From Alphaproteobacteria bacterium (GTDB taxonomy: Bacteria > Pseudomonadota > Alphaproteobacteria > UBA8366), in contig JANQKC010000021.1 in the NCBI GenBank assembly GCA_028281325.1, forward strand, positions 62,001 to 126,000: a DNA stretch of 64,000 bases, given 5' to 3'. The translations under genes and the position numbers were made by a program. Under the pieces are notes generated by a model. That model ran no database searches. It saw only the letters and a list, made by a program, of their open reading frames with translations, and was not told the DNA's origin. Shown here one piece after another: positions 61,725-64,000 of the stretch; the first letter of the stretch is position 1, and the number at the start of each line of letters is the position of its first letter.

Positions 61725-61865
61725 TTCAATTACCCTCCGTGTGTTGGGTCTTCTGGCCGTTACCGCGCACTTCCCGCGCGGCAGGGTCTGCTGCGCCGGG
61801 AGTCGGCACACCAGTCTTTCCGTCCGGCAAAGCCGAACGAAATCTTTGAACCGAGGGACGCGCCA

Positions 61866-63323
61866 TCATGCGGCCCTCCCTTCGGCAAGCGCGCGTTGGG
61901 ACCGCGCGACATGATCGACGGTGACGCTGGCATCGCCGGCGTCACGGGCAATCGCCTCGGCCGCGTCGCGCAAGCGACGGGCGGCGGAAATGCGCGTCAG
62001 GATCGGGTAGGCTTCCACCCGTTCATCCAGCGCGACACGGGCGTCTTCGTCCCAGGGCAGTTCCCGGTGCAGCCGCGACGGCGTCGCATCGACCTGGTCG
62101 AGATCGACGCCCAACGGCAAAATATTGAAAAGCGCGTCGAACAAGGCGTTGCAGACTTCCTGCACGACATAGGTCGCGCCGGCATAGCCCATAAAGGGCG
62201 TGCCCGTATGACGGCGAATGACGGCGCCGGGGAAGGAGGCCGGGATATACATCGCCCGTCCCCGTATCTCCGACAGGTACATGCGTTCGTTGTAGCTGCC
62301 GAACAGGACCAACGGCGTCTTCTCCCGGATCAGGTCGCGCACCGATTCATTGTCCGGCTTGATCCCAGGCTTCCGGGCAATCGCGAAATTGCAGGGAAGC
62401 CCGAGATCTTCTTCCAGGAAATTCCGCATGCCGCGGGTATAGGTCTCGTTGGCGACGATGCCGAAACTCGCGGTGCCAAAGAAGTCCTGCGTCACCGACC
62501 GCCAAAGGTCCCACAACGGCTTGATCGTGGTGTGCTTCTCGCGTTCGATGAACGGCTCCGGATCGAGATCGAGCAACTCGCCCAGCTTGCGTAAGAATTT
62601 CGTCGTGCTGTGCAGGCCGATCGGCGCCTGCAGATAGGGCGTTTCGAGCGATTCGCACAGAAGCCGGCCGAACTCGCGGTAGAGGCACACATTCACGTCC
62701 GCATCGACCAGCCGCGGCGCGTCCGACAGATGGCTTCCCAACGGGAACACGAGATTGATCTCGGCGCCGATGCCTTCGATCAAGCGCCGGATTTCGGCAA
62801 GATCGGACGGCATGTTGAACGTGCCGTAGATCGGCCCGATGATGTTGACCCGAGGCTTCGCGCCCGGTTCGCGTTTCGTCGGCTTCGGCCGCTTGCCGCG
62901 CTTCAGGCCGAATTCGGTCCACAACCAATTCATCGCCCGGTCCGCACTCTGCCATTGATCCTCGTCGATCGTGCGCGGCAGGAACCGTTTGATGCCGGTT
63001 CCTTCCGGCGTCACGCCGCCGCCGATCATTTCCGCGATCGATCCGGTCACCACGACCGACGGCTGTTTGGGGTCCAGCGTGGCGTGCGCGCGTTTCATTG
63101 CGCCTTCGGTGCCGTGCTGACCCAGTTCTTCCTCGGCCAGGCCCGTCACCACGATGGGCAGTTCGTGCGGCGGCAACGCATCGGTGTAATGGAGCACCGA
63201 TGTCACCGGCAGATTCTCGCAGCCGACCGGCCCGTCGATAATCACCTGCAAGCCCTTGATGGCGGTGAAGGCATAGACGGAACCCCAATAGCCGCCGGCC
63301 CGGTCATGGTCGAGGACAAGCAT
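61866..63323 (-). CDS. bchZ: Chlorophyllide a reductase subunit Z
   Basis: 485 residues from ATG 63323 (overlapping the bchY stop). NifK-like subunit of the enzyme reducing the C7-C8 bond of chlorophyllide. Start [20 protein letters not shown], cluster cysteine region [20 protein letters not shown], then [40 protein letters not shown] and [20 protein letters not shown]. It works with BchY and the reductase BchX (outside the window). It ends 141 bp before pufB. Confidence 0.97.
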   Translation of the reverse strand: MLVLDHDRAGGYWGSVYAFTAIKGLQVIIDGPVGCENLPVTSVLHYTDALPPHELPIVVTGLAEEELGQHGTEGAMKRAHATLDPKQPSVVVTGSIAEMIGGGVTPEGTGIKRFLPRTIDEDQWQSADRAMNWLWTEFGLKRGKRPKPTKREPGAKPRVNIIGPIYGTFNMPSDLAEIRRLIEGIGAEINLVFPLGSHLSDAPRLVDADVNVCLYREFGRLLCESLETPYLQAPIGLHSTTKFLRKLGELLDLDPEPFIEREKHTTIKPLWDLWRSVTQDFFGTASFGIVANETYTRGMRNFLEEDLGLPCNFAIARKPGIKPDNESVRDLIREKTPLVLFGSYNERMYLSEIRGRAMYIPASFPGAVIRRHTGTPFMGYAGATYVVQEVCNALFDALFNILPLGVDLDQVDATPSRLHRELPWDEDARVALDERVEAYPILTRISAARRLRDAAEAIARDAGDASVTVDHVARSQRALAEGRAA

Positions 63324-64000
63324 CAGGCGACCTCCTTCGCGGCGTTTTCTTTCTTGGCGGCGGGCGGCGTGGTTTCCCAGACGCCGGCGCTCGGCCCCTC
63401 GCCGACCCCGGCGAAGAAGGATTTCATGCTGTCGAAGCGCCGCCGGTTCGCCATCGCGGCGTTGATCACCTGGGCGAGCGATCCCGCGCCCGCCGGTCCC
63501 ATCAAGGGCCGCGCCGATATCAAGTTCGTGAAATACAGTCCCGGAATCGCCAGTTCCTTGGCCTTTTGCACCACCGGCGTTGTGCCGATCGCGACATCGG
63601 GCTCGAAGGCTTCCATGGCGGCGAGGTCCTGCTCCAGCGACGCCCGGAATTGCACCGTCGCGCCATGCGCCTCGAGCCATTCCTGATCCGGCTTGGACCA
63701 TTCGGTGCGCGGACAGGCCGTGCCGACATAGAGAACGTCGGCGCCGCTCTCGATCAGCAATCGCGCGACCAGCAGCTCGGACCCTTCGTACCCGGACATC
63801 GTGACGCGCCCTTTGATCGGCTGGTCCGACAGCGCCGCCATGATCGCCGGGATGAACCCGTTCTTGGCGGCATCCACCTTGGTTTTCGCGATCCCGCACG
63901 CATCCCCGATGGCGTCGAGCCACGCGGCGGTGCCGTCGCACCCCACGGGACCGGAGCCGACGATCGACCGGCCGGCCGCCTTGAATTCGCGAAGCGCCGC
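63323..64000 (-). CDS. bchY: Chlorophyllide a reductase subunit Y (5' truncated by window edge)
   Basis: C-terminal 225 residues or so of the NifD-like subunit. The frame is open to base 64000, so the gene continues to the right; an apparent GTG start at 63946 is internal ([16 protein letters not shown] runs straight through it). Recognisable parts are [40 protein letters not shown] and [20 protein letters not shown]. The last codons overlap bchZ. Its operon probably starts with bchC-bchX beyond the window, as in other purple bacteria. Confidence 0.95.
   Translation of the reverse strand, partial: AALREFKAAGRSIVGSGPVGCDGTAAWLDAIGDACGIAKTKVDAAKNGFIPAIMAALSDQPIKGRVTMSGYEGSELLVARLLIESGADVLYVGTACPRTEWSKPDQEWLEAHGATVQFRASLEQDLAAMEAFEPDVAIGTTPVVQKAKELAIPGLYFTNLISARPLMGPAGAGSLAQVINAAMANRRRFDSMKSFFAGVGEGPSAGVWETTPPAAKKENAAKEVA

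Noticed and set aside
63323-63946. Treating the 207-codon frame as a complete small gene
   Set aside because: The frame continues unbroken to the window edge with BchY-like sequence, so it is a truncated bchY.

Overview
The window is high-GC DNA from an anoxygenic phototrophic alphaproteobacterium. It has type-2 reaction-centre genes (pufBALMC, puhABC), bacteriochlorophyll a genes, a tetraheme pufC, the aerobic cyclase acsF, a C4/Shemin-type hemA, and the alphaproteobacterial regulators PpsR and AerR. The lineage looks like Rhodospirillales or Hyphomicrobiales (Rhizobiales), but the sequence alone does not settle it. No rRNA, tRNA, insertion sequence, phage gene or CRISPR array was seen.

Layout. 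(1) 1-8.4 kb: a left-truncated molybdopterin oxidoreductase overlapping tail-to-tail with a CaiB/BaiF CoA-transferase, an MFS transporter, a small exported protein, and a universal stress protein overlapping a Lon-like protease. (2) 8.6-18.7 kb: a leftward operon for a peptide/opine-type ABC importer that ends in two tandem alpha/beta hydrolases, a divergent solute-binding protein with a strong terminator, a LysR regulator and a type-II asparaginase. (3) 18.8-30.3 kb: a complete carbon-phosphorus lyase island. phnGHIJKLM plus an HD-domain and a DUF1045 gene run rightward and converge on leftward phnC-D-E-E-N. Each arm is preceded by Pho-box-like 11-bp repeats. (4) 30.4-64 kb: the photosynthesis gene cluster. 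Leftward units are bchG-(PucC-family)-bchP-tspO-small membrane protein-DUF3833; aerR-ppsR1; and bchY-bchZ-pufBALMC. The rightward unit is a small ORF-bchF-N-B-H-L-M-lhaA-puhABC-acsF-puhE-hemA, followed by ppsR2-bphP. A convergent heme oxygenase lies after pufC.

How the parts work together. hemA makes 5-aminolevulinate; bchH, bchM, acsF, bchNBL, bchF, bchYZ, bchG and bchP are pathway steps to bacteriochlorophyll; puf and puh encode the core LH1-RC; lhaA and puhB/C/E assist assembly. Carotenoid genes, bchC, bchX, bchD and bchI are not in the window. Regulation is unusually dense: AerR (B12-binding) with PpsR1 (three cysteines), and a second, cysteine-free PpsR2 beside a kinase-less bacteriophytochrome and the heme oxygenase that makes its chromophore.

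Main new observations: (a) the bchF and bchG promoters share a layout in which a PpsR palindrome ends exactly in a TTGACA -35 box, with a one-mismatch palindrome 8 bp further upstream; (b) bchG looks leaderless; (c) a 39-codon ORF is coupled to bchF; (d) the N-terminus of ppsR2 appears split by a frameshift at an ATGA overlap; (e) a perfect FNR-type box precedes ppsR2; (f) phnN and the DUF1045 gene overlap tail-to-tail by 112 bp.
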